Assembly: GCA_009801015.1 (NCBI GenBank)
Contig: VHZZ01008563.1
Span: 39,846 to 65,227, forward strand
DNA from: Silene noctiflora
Lineage: Eukaryota; Streptophyta; Magnoliopsida; Caryophyllales; Caryophyllaceae
DNA: 25,382 nt
Direction: 5' to 3'
Shown: positions 11,101 through 23,400 of the stretch, piece by piece
Numbering within the stretch: position 1 is the stretch's first letter
Layout: each line of letters opens with the position of its first letter
Made by a program: the position numbers and the translations under genes
Notes under the pieces: generated by a model
The model's input: only the letters and a program-made list of their open reading frames with translations
Told to the model about the DNA's origin: nothing
Databases searched by the model: none

Positions 11101-14100
11101 ATCTGAAAAGAAAGTGCCGGTTCATATCTTAATTAATGAATGAGGGGATAGATTTTCAGACATCTTAATTGCTCTGTACCATCCACAAAGATTTTCCACG
11201 TTTCTTCTTTCAACAACTTCAACACGATTCTCCACTTTCTTTTCTTTCGTTTTTTGCTAAACAGTGACCATATTACCCTTATAATAAGTACTTCATATAA
11301 CAAAACCTTTCAGTAGTAAAACAACTACATAACCCTAAACAGTGACCATATTATCCTCCCCCAGCACCCTATTCTCAGTACTCATTCCAGCCATTCCTCT
11401 GACAACTGACAACCCNNNNNNNNCCTTTTCTTTCCCAGCCGCTACGGCAACTTACTGTTTCTTTCCTGACATCCTTTTCCATCTCCTATTACAGATGTCG
11501 TAATGGAGTGGACGACAGCTAAGGAGGCAAGAGTTGGTGGAGTGGTGAGGGCTAACAAACTTTTGGGCGATGAAAGGCCATCAGGTCGGGTTGCCAAAGG
11601 TGAAGAAGGCAAGGGCTCGTGGTGGGAGCAGGGCCACAAGAATGTGGCAGGTGATCGAAGGAAAAGGAGGCGAAAGATGGAGGTGCAGGGCAGAGCCATC
11701 ATGCGGTGGTCGTCGGTAGCCTAAGCGAAGCTGCGAAGGCTAGTACAAGGAGGTCAACTATCCTGGGTTTGTGGGTGGAGGATTTAATAACACTAGTTTT
11801 CATCAAAAATGAGCAAAAGTGGAGCATTTTCATAGAGGGGAAAACTCTAGTTCAGGATTGACTCATATAATAAAGTAGGACGTTAGGCCACTATGCAAAC
11901 AAAGTTGAAAGCACACATATTTGTTTTCAAATTTTAAGCAAACAGACATTTTTTCCAGAAACCCCAATGTGTTTACTCAATTAAGTGTTTGGGTGCGCAA
12001 AAAATGAGAAGCAGTTCTCAAGAGTAATACTACGTAGCAACTAGTTATTCTCTGTATACATGTACCTGAAAAATTAGACCATCAGCTTCATGTGAAAGTT
12101 TGGGGATAAAATCCTTTAAAAGCTTCCGTGCGGTTGAGAGCAACCAAAAGTCCTTCCTCCTAACCTGACACACATGGGAGATTAGGAGCTAAATAAGAAA
12201 AGAACATTAGAATGATTTTCTCAACTATTCCTGTACTTTAACTTGAACATACCCTAAATGGTTCTAGATCGTATCTGTAAGGAGGTTTGGGATGTTCCCG
12301 ATCATGATGGCGAGGCTCAATTATCTCTTTATCAATCATCTTCCAACGTTCACAAAAAGGCCGCTGCAAAGAAAGCAATAATCACTCAAAAATTTTATCC
12401 AAGGAGAATGATGAATAGAATTTTCATGCTCGCCTGAGCGACTGTCCACAGAGAACACAACACACTCAACTGATGACCAAAAATTTGACCTGACTCTTTA
12501 GTTTTGATTTCAACTTTCAAAGACTCCGGCTTGACCATGTTTATCAGTAGTTCCTGCAGCTCTACTCAGGCCTAGTTCATGCATTAAAATACTAATATAT
12601 ATTTCTTAACCTACTTACAAGACCTAGTTCCTGATTTTGTTGTTTATCAATCCCTCCCTTAACCTCCCTAACATCATATTTTCTCCCAATATTCATACAT
12701 CATAATTTTATTTTGATAATAGTTGTAAGCATATTTATGATTAATATTAATTAAGTTTTCTAAAGAGCATACGGAAAAAATACGGTTTTATTAAGTATTA
12801 AGATATATTAAAACAACGATTATATAGTAGCTTGAAAATCAATTACCTTGGAAAAAAAGTACAACATAATACTAGAATGCTAAAAAGGTGATTAAGTTAA
12901 AAACAAAATAAACATCAAATATTAAATAGTAATAACAATAACTAAATACAATTACATGGATTTTTAACCAAATTCTACTAAGTCTACTACCTATTTAGTG
13001 ATTATGTGGCAAGAAATTATTGGACCTGCTTTTTCTTTGCCAATTTGCATAGTGTTCCTGAAAACGTTCAAGGAGGTCCAATTTAGACCTCTTGAACCGC
13101 ATTTCGTCCGGGTAGTTCCACATTTTACATTTCATTTTCTTTTATTTTATTTTTATTTTTTTGTCCTTATCAAGACCTAGACCAGCTTTGGCACCGTTTT
13201 GCTCTGGGGTTTTGGCACCATTTTGCTACTCAAACTCTATTTCAAACTTGTAATTCAAAGATCAATATCAGTTAATAACTTTAATGCTCGCCCGAGCAAC
13301 TGTCACCAGAGAGCATGATGCACTCAGAGGATGACCGAAAAAAGTTGACCTAACATTTTAGTTTCATTTTCAACTTTCAAAGACTCGAGCTTCAAATGGC
13401 TGCTATTCAAACTCTATCCAATCTGGTAATTTAAAGATTATTATCAGTTTTTAACTTTGAGAGTGTTTGGTTAATGCCTGGGTGGCAATCCTTATTACAA
13501 TAATACAATGTTCGTAATAGAGGAAGTCTGGGAATTGAAGGGATGAGAGAAGGATCATAAGTAGGAGAGTGTAAATAACTACATATAGTGATGTAATATT
13601 TGCCTAAGTTGAATAATTGTCATTATTAAGTAACGTATTCAGTTAAAACTCTCCCATAAATTTCATCTTTTTGTATATAGGAATCACCCCCATTGTGTCT
13701 TTTAGTACATGGGAGCCATCCTGTCACTCAGACATGTTAAAAGAGATCCGACACGGGTGCATGTCCAAGTGTCAGACTCGACTATTTTAATGAAATATCT
13801 GCAAATTTTGGCTTAAAATGAAGTGTCCAAGTGTCATACACATGTCCGAGTGTCGAGTGTCAGACACGGATATGCGTGGGAATACGAGTAAAATAGGTGC
13901 CAACTTTATGATATCTTTCGTACATGAGAGTTAGGGTGTCACTTCCTTGATGTCCTTAATTAATATTATATCTTACAAAAACAGATTAACTCCCCTATTT
14001 GTGATCCTTTCTTCAACTCATCATTTCTCCTTAACATCTTCCTAAAGGAAACCCATTGTAATTTAAAAATTTAAAGTTTAACAAGGATTACTACCAACCA

Positions 14101-17100
14101 AGAACACACAGAGACTCAAACGCACATGTCATTTTGCGCTTCTTCATTCGTCGGACACCTTTGTACCGCCAAAATAAATACTGCAGTTTGTTAAAGATAA
14201 ACTTCACTTGAACAAACCTCAATCATGGATACTCGATTTAATGCAATCAGGTCATAGATCAGGTATCTCCTCTCCTGCTTCTCAGGGCCTATGGTATCAA
14301 TGATCATTTCTCCATCGAGCAATGTAAAATGGTGACACTGAGATAGATGAAGAAATTGCCACCTTAGCCAATATAGTCAATAGTACCCTTCCCTTCAAAT
14401 TCAAACTTTGACCCAATATTGTTTATAATATCAAAATTATAATATGACAGTATTTACATTTGTTATCAATAACCTTTCATAAAATAATATTTCCAACAAA
14501 AATTAGTAACATATAAATGGAGAAAAACATAGTTGAAGTTGAGTGGTGAAAACCATGCAAAAGCAAATGGGACAAATTTGAATGGATGTAGTATATACAT
14601 TATAAAAGTCTCTTTCTATTAAAGATGCATCACATAAAGAGATGTTCACATTCACATACCTCAGTCCGATTTTTGCAAGGAAATCTCATTTGTACCCTGC
14701 GAAATTTGAAACTTCTATCTACCAGGTAACAGCCATCAGCAGATAGCAGCAGCATATATCTTGTGCCATCAGCTTTCCATGTAGCATAGTAATAACGCTG
14801 TCTCAGAAGCTGCAGGTTTTCTCTGTTTCAAACAAGACCTATACAGTCAATTCAGACTAGCAATATGTAAATTGTAAAGCATCATATTAGACAATTTTAG
14901 AGGAACATTAAACTTTTTGAACATAATTATCAGCCATAAGTACAACAAAATATAACAGATTAAAGGGAATATTGCTCTTCCAAGTTCAATCATACATTTA
15001 AAAAAAAAAAAAAAAAATTAAAAAGGGGGCTTTCTACAAGATAACCCCTGTATTTTTTCAAACTTTACAAGGTAACCCTACTTCTTCAGAAACACATATG
15101 GTAACCTCTACTCTATAAATAGTTACTAGCATGACCCTTAACTTGTATTCCGTCATTTTGTTCCATCAAGTAGTTGACGCGGCTAAATTGAGTTTCTCTA
15201 TGGTAACCCTATGTTTTAGGAAATTCTACAAGATAACCTTATTTTTTCACAACACACGCACGCTTAAAACATACTCACTCAATAAATCTTTTTCCCTCAT
15301 TTTCACTCTATACACCAAACAAATGTTAAAATTCCGCCCTCATTATCCTTCATATAACCAAGTAAATTTCTTTCGATGTCAAAAAAGCCCTAACAAGATC
15401 CTCTAAATTCCAAAGTAAAAGACCTTCATATACAACATTGTAATAGTCAACCCCAAATTTGATTAGAAGACTTCATCATCCGATTTAAAAAAAAAATTGA
15501 TTTTAAACTCCGTTAAATATCTCAAAGCTACCCATATTGGAAATGTTGTAGACAACTAAAATAATGGTTCACTTCAATTATTCGACAAATTGACACTTTT
15601 AAATTAGGTACCAACAAAGGGCTCTTTTGTTCATTCTGGGCTTAAAATTTTTATTTCTTTGTTAAATACTACACCTGATTTTGAGGGAATTATGATAATG
15701 ATACAATAGAAAGATAATAATAATGAGAATTCACATTTTTAGGATTTTAACCATGCATGTTTTATAAGGAATCCAAAAGTACAATAAGCCACCTCATTAC
15801 TCAGTCGGTTATTTAACGGTAAATTTGACGGAATAAAACTCAAGGGTCACGGTGTCACACTAATAGGTATTAATAGAGTATTGGGTTACCATAGGTGTTT
15901 TTTAAAAAACAGGGTTACCTTATTGAATTTGAAAAATCATAGGGTTATCTTTTCCGTTCCCAATTTTTGCGCGCCTCATAACGACTAATATTATTTGAAT
16001 GAAGGGAGTAAAAAAAAAGTAACGAAGGAGAAAACATATCAAACAAATGAAGTGAATAGTTGTGAGAGAAAGAGTGGAGTAAAAAGAGAAAAAAGAAAGA
16101 CAATGATAAGAAAAAAATAAGAGAATATGGAAAAGAGAGGGTTTGCGTCAATTAACAATTTAGCGGGGAAGCATCCGGTAAACACAGTGTAGAAAGAGTC
16201 ACGCCCACTGAAATTGGCGAGAACACTCAACAAAGTAAGACCAAAGAAGACGGTAACATAATTTCTACATGAAAATCCCTTTCCCAGTGACGGCATCCTC
16301 AAATCGATTCACTAATAAGAGATTACAAAGTTCTAGAGTACAATCAAAAGAAATATTGTTACTCTCTCACACAAACTATAACTCTTATTCTCTCAAATGG
16401 ATGTGAAGACACATTTTTTCACCATCTAGAAGCAGGATGTATTCTGACCAAATAACGGATACTCTCTTAATTTGTCTTGCTCACTTGAATTGTTCAAATA
16501 CCATCGCCCTCGTGGCCATTTATACTTGGAACTTCCCCAACAGAACATCAAATTCATGCTCTCAAGTCTCAATTAGCATTTATTTTTGTCATCACAGGTA
16601 ACCTGTGGTCACATTTCCCAAAAACATTGAAGCTACGGGCTACCAAAAACATCCAACTTAGATTTTTGAACTTGAACTTGGAACAATTGGGAGATTATCC
16701 CCACACATTCTATTGTACTCTCGATTAACATAAGTTTATTGCAAACATCACATCACAAGATCCATCATCTTAAATCGGCATTCCATGACTAGACAAAGAG
16801 AATTGTTTAACGAATAAACTCTTAATATATTCAAAAGGTTGAAAAAAGCTGATAATTCAGCTGAGAGGACCAATACTGCAAAATATATTCGATACTTCAC
16901 CAAAATATTCATGACTTGATTCTATCTGTTGCTTCCAAGAAAAGTCAAGTGGTATTTGCAAATGGTATATTGTGTGAAAAAAAAGGAGGCAGAGAGAGTA
17001 ATCTGATAGAACTCCGTGATGATGTCCCTCAACACTCAGCACAACTTCATCTATACACAATGCTCTTTAGTCTTTCTTTTGACTTTCATTACTCCATTCA

Positions 17101-17406
17101 CATGTCATACTTTTACATATTATTAAGCATTTTAAGGTAGAAAGACAACCGGTCAAACAAAACAACATTTTTTTTGCGGAGGACAGTACAATAAATCAGA
17201 TAAAAAAAAGTCGAAACCCTATAAGATGTCAACAGGGAGGAATTTGACTGACACAACCATCAAACACTGCCAAAACCGAGATCATAAAAGTCAGAAAAAA
17301 AAATCAATTTAGGATGCACATGAAGACCTATGTACATACTAAATAACTACAAACCTGTCAAGTGACACTGGATGAGACCCTGGAAATTGTGAATTCCCTC
17401 TTGTCT

Positions 17407-17447
<41 letters not shown>

Positions 17448-20400
17448 ACGATAGAAAATAGTAAAAACAAACAAAAACAGCTAACAGAGGACTGGCGAAT
17501 GAGAAATAAAATTTATAGGATAACAGGGACAACTCAAAAAAAAAAGAAAGGTGCAAAGCTACAAATGACAAAGGTAAAGAGGAACACGTATACCAGCGAA
17601 ATATCTTTATTCAGTTAAAAGAAAATTAACATTGTAAAATTTTGTCAGGAATATAAGATAAAATTTTCAGAATGTAGAAAAATTAGAGCTGAATATATAG
17701 TTCTCAGACATAGAAGTATACTATATGGGTGTGATCAAGTACCGGATTCAGGTATCTAATGAATCCCCATGCTTTTTCCTACAAAGAAAGTGTTAGTGTT
17801 TTAGCCAAGCGTCCATGGGTACGGGAGGTTGTATGAAAAATAGAACAATATAGGCCTGAACTGACCAACAAAGAGGAATATAGTCTAATCAGCTAATTAA
17901 GTTTAAATATATAATACAATGATATTATCTTATCCATTTCTCTTCACTTTTTATGTCAACTGTTTGGGCTTATTTACAAAAAATTAAGAAAGTACTCCTA
18001 GTAAGATCCAATAACATGCCCTTACTTAATGTGTGATTCAGCATCTGCATACACAATTTTGCTTAGCCTAGCTTCATGAAGTTTGTCGCAATTTGTGCCA
18101 TGGCATTTAATACTTCACTTCGCATAAATTTCCATTGCCAATTTTAAGGTAGCTTAGTTGAAGGATTCAGTTTTGAATGCATTTTTACGATTCTTGAGAA
18201 AGGGGAGAAGGGACCCAAAAGAAACAGTTTTAAGAAAAGGAGGATCACTCATAAGTCAGAAGGGCCAAAAGAAAAAAAAAACAGCATACACGCAACTACA
18301 CAAGGGAGTAATTTAAATGAATAGTTAACAGAGTAATTAGATAGAGAGCCTGTTAAGTATTTGCCTGGCCATTCAAAAAAGCCACCCATGGTAAATAAAG
18401 GACTAAGGGATTAAGAATGCGAAAGTAAAGTCACTCTCTTTAAACAGTAAAAGGGTGTAAACACAAGGGAAGAATTTTCATTAAGATAACAAACTGAAAG
18501 CAAATTCCAAAGACAAATCCGAGAATATGTCTGCGAGATTAATTTGAAGCTACAGAAGAGAAAACACACAGGCGCAGGTAGCCGTAGTATATCCAAGCAG
18601 AATCTACGCAATTGGAATTCTTGTTCATCAGGAATTTTATCTCCCAAAACATCGTCGTTGGTCATCAAAATAATGTTATCCTGCTTCTCCTGTAGAAACA
18701 AACAACAACCCATATACTAGAATTCTTAAGAAGTTAGAAACAAAAGGAACCAAACAAAAGCAGGGTTTTGAGACAGCCTATAAGTACAAGTTCCTCCATC
18801 TAACCAAATTATCAATGCCTTCCATTTTTGGGTGTGTCTCAATAGGATCTGAAGTTTTCTTTTACTATAGAAAAAGAAAATATCAAAGTAATGAAGAAGC
18901 AGCGGAGGTGTTAAGAGGTCCTCTTGTGGAAACGGTTACAAAGTCAAATTCCGTTAAATATTTTTGGAATAACAAACACCCCTAGCTTTTTTTAACCAGC
19001 AAAGAAGCAAAAAATCAAGTTTCCCAAAATATAATCTAGAAACAATTCACATCTTCATAAACAACTTCAAGCACTAAGCCACTACTACACCATCTCGATG
19101 AACATCATCAGCCCCTATACTAACTTGGCCAAATCAAAATCTATAAGGCTGCAACTTAAGTTTATATATAATACAGTGTATTGCAGGAAAGTGCCAAAAA
19201 CAGGTAAGTAACTTGTACATTGATAGGAGCATAAGAAACACCATCGTCATCTTCTGGAAGAGCTTCACCATTTATATCAAAGTCAGAGGACCTCTTCCAC
19301 TCCGGGGTAGACGGGCAGACAACCAATTCTGGTTTGGGTTCATGATAAAAAGCATATAATGAATCAATGTAGTCCTGTTTGTAGATTCCTGGCGGACGTG
19401 ATTTCGAAAACCTTTGTATAGCCTGGACAATTGTAACAAAATAGAAAGCTAAGCTTATCAGGAACAGACACAATCACACAATTAAGCAAAGACAAACTAA
19501 GAGCAAAATCACAGCTGACCTCGATCACTGAAGTAGCTTGCTGTGTTCGCATCAGATAATTAACTATCATGTAACCAGTACGATAGTGGCCATGTGTACA
19601 ATGAACCAACACACGCTTCTCAGGTTGACTGAGTATATATTGTGCAACCTGAAATTTCTTCAAATTTAAGATCTGCAGTTTGCTAAATAATTCAACTGTG
19701 TAACAGATATGAAGAAAAATCGACTAAAAAGGGTACTGCTGTGATACATAGAGACACTACGTTACTACCCACTAAGAAAAGAGATAGTATAGACTGGTAA
19801 CAGGCCAATTTTATTAACGTTGCAATGAAATATGAGCAGTACTGAGCAAGCATCTAACTCTATCATAACTCAGCAACAAATGTTATCACCTATAGCTAGG
19901 TAAGCCTCTCTCTCTCTCTCCTTTATGATGACAGGTTCAGCAATAGTTTACATCTTCAGACATAGGAAAAGAACATGTTATACGCCGTACAGCGTTGTAC
20001 GGAAAAAATGAGGCCATGCATGAAAATAGTGAACTTACCTCAAAAACAAAAGTATTTACAGCTTCATTATCAGGCACAGAATCACGCACTTGGCAGCGAA
20101 TCTATGACAGATCCACAAAACAGGAAGCCTCAAAATCAAAGCAGATTACTTAAGACAGAAGTAATGGTCTCCATAAGTAAAATATGTTACCTTCAAATAT
20201 TTAACACCATGTTTCTTAAAGTCGCTCGTTGAGTAATATCGATCCGTATTTGTCAAGTCCACCACCATACCAACCTGAAAGAAATGATTCCACATTGTTG
20301 ATTCATTAACATTTGATTATCTATATTAAGATCACACATGAAAGTTGAAATAAATTAATAGGAAGATGACGCATATAAACATACTACAGCTCTCAAATTT

Positions 20401-23400
20401 AGCTAAAGATGAAAGCTGGTACTTTTTTTATTTTATTTTCTTGAGAAAAAAGGAGGGCTGATTAAGACTGAAGGGAAAACCTCAAAACCCTTAAGAAAGT
20501 AGCCACTAATGAATGAACTTTAATCTTAACTTCCAGCAAAGAGAATAGCTTATTGTTTGACAAATACAAGGATGATTAATTTTTAAATCATGTGCATCAA
20601 ACACAAAGGAAAATAATGAACCTAGCTTTAAGCTATATATTTGGCTACTTGGCACACCATAAACTGAAAAACATACTCCATCTCATTTTTATTGTTTTTC
20701 CCACTTTATTTTTTGGGTAAATTTCATTTATTCTTCCCACTTCTTTTCCTTTCTTATGAGGTAGGCTGGCGTTTGGGCAGGGGCGGTAGGGGCGGTGTCG
20801 GTGGCTTGTGCGGGGGATTGTTTGGGCAGGGATGTCAAGGGTGGCAAGGGGTTAGCTCTGTTAGAGGCTGGGAGGGAGAAGATGCTGAGGTAGGATACTT
20901 AAGCTCTCTGAGTGTAGTTAATTATAGTAATTTATTAACTGTCTTCCACTTGCTCGTTTATTGGCTTATAATATTCCCACCTAAATGTAAGTGCGAAATA
21001 AAAGTGAGAAGACCATTAAAATTGTGAGGGAGTATAAATGTTCTTTACACAAGGCATTCGAAAAAAATCACCAAAATAAATACAGAAATAATTGCTTACT
21101 TTAAAAGTTTTCACTCTTGACAGACGAACCACTTGACCGAATGAATATCTTTTACCAGGAGGGATACAATAATTAAAAGATTCATCAAGCGGAACTTTAG
21201 ATGGGATAATAAAAGCAATTTCCTGACCAAAGTTTGGACAATCCAGCCAACCTGACATAGACAATGAACAGATTAAACAAGTGTCCCATTAACAGGCGGT
21301 GGGAATTACCTATCTTTAAAATTTCCTAAAGGCGCATTATTGACAAACTTCACGATCCATGGGAAAAAAACTACAGTGTAATAAAAGTCCTAGACTCCTA
21401 GAAGAGAAAAATATTCAGTAATCCAGCTTTTCAGCTAAATTTCAGAGGAGCATACCAGAAGGAAGCTTGTTCCTGTCAGATTTAAACTTCTTTAATTAGG
21501 GCCCTTCATCCTCATCCAGAGGCCGATTTTTTCTCACGGGCCTATCATCTAACAGATTACTCCTCATGCGTTGTCGTCTTTCTTCCCGCTCCTGAAAGTT
21601 GATCGATCACACTCAAGAAAAGAATACCATCTATAGCAGCAGAAACCTTCAATGTAATAAGGTTGTTAGAATTAAAAATGAGAAGAGAAAGAAAGGGAGA
21701 TGCGGAGATCTACTGCTTGTTCATAAACTAATGTTAATTTATGATTTACTTTACCACTGATCCGCGGTTCGTGATTCGATCGACCGAACGTCAAACTGAA
21801 TCGTTTGTACTAAAACAGAGTTTGTTTGCAGACTAGATAGTTGTGTTCTTTATATTTTAAATGAGTAGTGTTCTGCAAACCCCGACGCATTTCTCAAACC
21901 AAATATTATATTGAACCATGCAACAATGCTAATTGCCTTCATAAGCCAAGGAATGTGCAAATCTGAGCAAATTGTAAGGTCTGTAAATTACAATGACCCA
22001 TGCAACTAAGTTACTATGCTCTACTTCTGATCTAACTCTAGAATTCAAACCCTACCACAACCAACTAAAAGTCAGTACCTGGATTTGATGAGTCAACCAA
22101 CCATGGGGCATCCACAAATTGTAGGAGCTCCTTATCATCACATACCATAGACAAATTAGTTTACACCAATTCAAACAGTGACTCTCCTAAAGACTTGCTC
22201 TAATAGAAAAAACCACAGCAACTCTTTTAACGGGACCCACACACTCTACTCTTCCGCTCCAAAAACGAACGAAGCAACTTCATAACAGAGGCCATACTCC
22301 TACAAAAAGAGAGTTTTTCAGTGGTTGCTTTTGACAAGTAGCTCCTTAATAACAACCAATTGATATTAAAAAAAAAAAAAAAAAAAAAAAAACCATTGTG
22401 GATCCCCTTCATAGCCCGCTGTTACCATTTTTCTCCTTTTTTTTTCTTTAAATAGTAAATTACCATTTCTCAATTCATAATTGTGAACGGCCAAAAGACC
22501 TAATAAAACATAAAATCTGATTATATCTAGTTGAAGAACCAAAAGTCAACCCCAAAGTGCATATCAACTAACATACGATTCCACAAATACACAGATAAAT
22601 ACCAGTAAGACAGTTCACAGTCCTACTTTTAATAAGTACTTGTTCATAGTAATTCAGCCACGTTCCAAGTATAAGAGGTAGAAAACACTTGAACAAGTAC
22701 GGCCAGATACTTCTTTCCAAAATGATTGTTCATAGTTCCATGTATGTGAGGTTGAAAATACCTAAATAAGTAAGCTCACATATTGTAATGACCAACAACT
22801 TCAAATTTAGGAAACAAACCAAAAAAGACTCATGCCCCACGATAATGTGGATTTGATTTCACCATAAGTGCAGCACTAGTCACTAACAATACAACCTCAA
22901 GAAGCAAAAGCTTAAATCTTTGCGATGAGAAAATCCCTACTTGCCTTAAAACAAAATCTCCTTCCATAAACACCACCTCAGAAAACAATTTCCATACCCT
23001 ACCTTATCATAGACTCACATCTTTCACTGTTTCACCCACGCAAGTGTGCCCAAGTCATTCAATCAACACAAGAACCAGAAAAAATATATACGCAACGTCA
23101 AGAAACAAAAGCCTAAATCCTTGCAAAGAGAAAACCCTGCTACCAGATCGGAAGCCAGAAAATTTCCTCTTTCATGAAGACTACCTCCTAAAACACTGTT
23201 CACACTTCATGAAAATCTCGCATTTTTCATTCTTCCACCCAAACAGGTTTCACCCTAGTAATCCAAGAATAGATCAACACGAGAAACACAAAATGTATGT
23301 ACGTGTGCGGGTGTCGGTGCACGGGCGTGTGTGACTGTGTGACAGGGGAGGCTTAATTTAGAATGATAACAAAAATCAGCTTATATCCTTCTAAAATGTC

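Larger units (their letters stand above)
8136..18689 (-). other. Guanylyltransferase domain of the capping enzyme (nucleotidyltransferase plus OB fold)
   Basis: The ten exons from 18689 to 8136 encode residues 301-672. They begin with the linker MTNDDVLGD and FPGSHPVSLDR. Nucleotidyltransferase motifs follow in the usual order: KADGTRY with the GMP-accepting Lys373 (exon 14822-14660), DGEMIID (419-425) and YLIYDLIALN (exon 14337-14218), EADGLIFQ (514-521), and LLKWKYP (535-541). The C-terminal OB-fold part has KIIECSWD (591-598) and RVDKSTPN (motif VI, 610-617). The protein ends LPMYADRIEID...KKM with TAA at 8138-8136. All catalytic motifs are intact, arguing that this half is under selection. 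Exons 14822-14660 and 14337-14218 join as RTE/CHHF and seem to lack about five residues found in homologues. Confidence 0.92.
19213..21251 (-). other. RNA triphosphatase domain of the capping enzyme (cysteine-phosphatase type)
   Basis: Exons 21251-21100, 20274-20191, 20101-20039, 19648-19520 and 19422-19213 encode residues 88-300. The order is GWLDCPNFG, IIPSKVPLDESF, PPGKRYSF, VDLTNTDRYY, VHCTHGHYRTG (active-site loop, Cys204 and Arg210), RPPGIYKQDYI and TPEWKRSSDFD. HCxxGxxRTG is the signature loop of metazoan- and plant-type capping triphosphatases; the Cys forms the phospho-enzyme intermediate. All key residues are present. The last exon ends in an acidic EDDDG linker, as in the family. 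Its donor could be at 19218 (GTACAA) or 19212 (GTTACT); the second keeps a Gln that matches homologues as I recall them. Confidence 0.9.

Noticed and set aside
11442-11724. Overlapping open frames on both strands in the GC-rich island
   Set aside because: GC-rich DNA gives long frames by chance; no domain, and located in an intron beside an N gap.
14641-14659. Read-through extension of exon 11 to supply the apparently missing residues
   Set aside because: A good GTATGTG donor sits at 14659, and the extension soon meets a stop.
16039-16302. 87-residue minus-strand open frame
   Set aside because: Overlaps the LTR-like segment and has no recognisable domain.
17347-17571. Open frame rich in Phe
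   Set aside because: Produced by the 35-base T run; overlaps a real exon in another frame.
17720-17786. Possible extra exon (acceptor TTTGTAG, then EKAWGF...)
   Set aside because: No family counterpart; exons 18689-18570 and 17404-17355 already join in phase to give LRLPAP/TRGNSQFPGSH.
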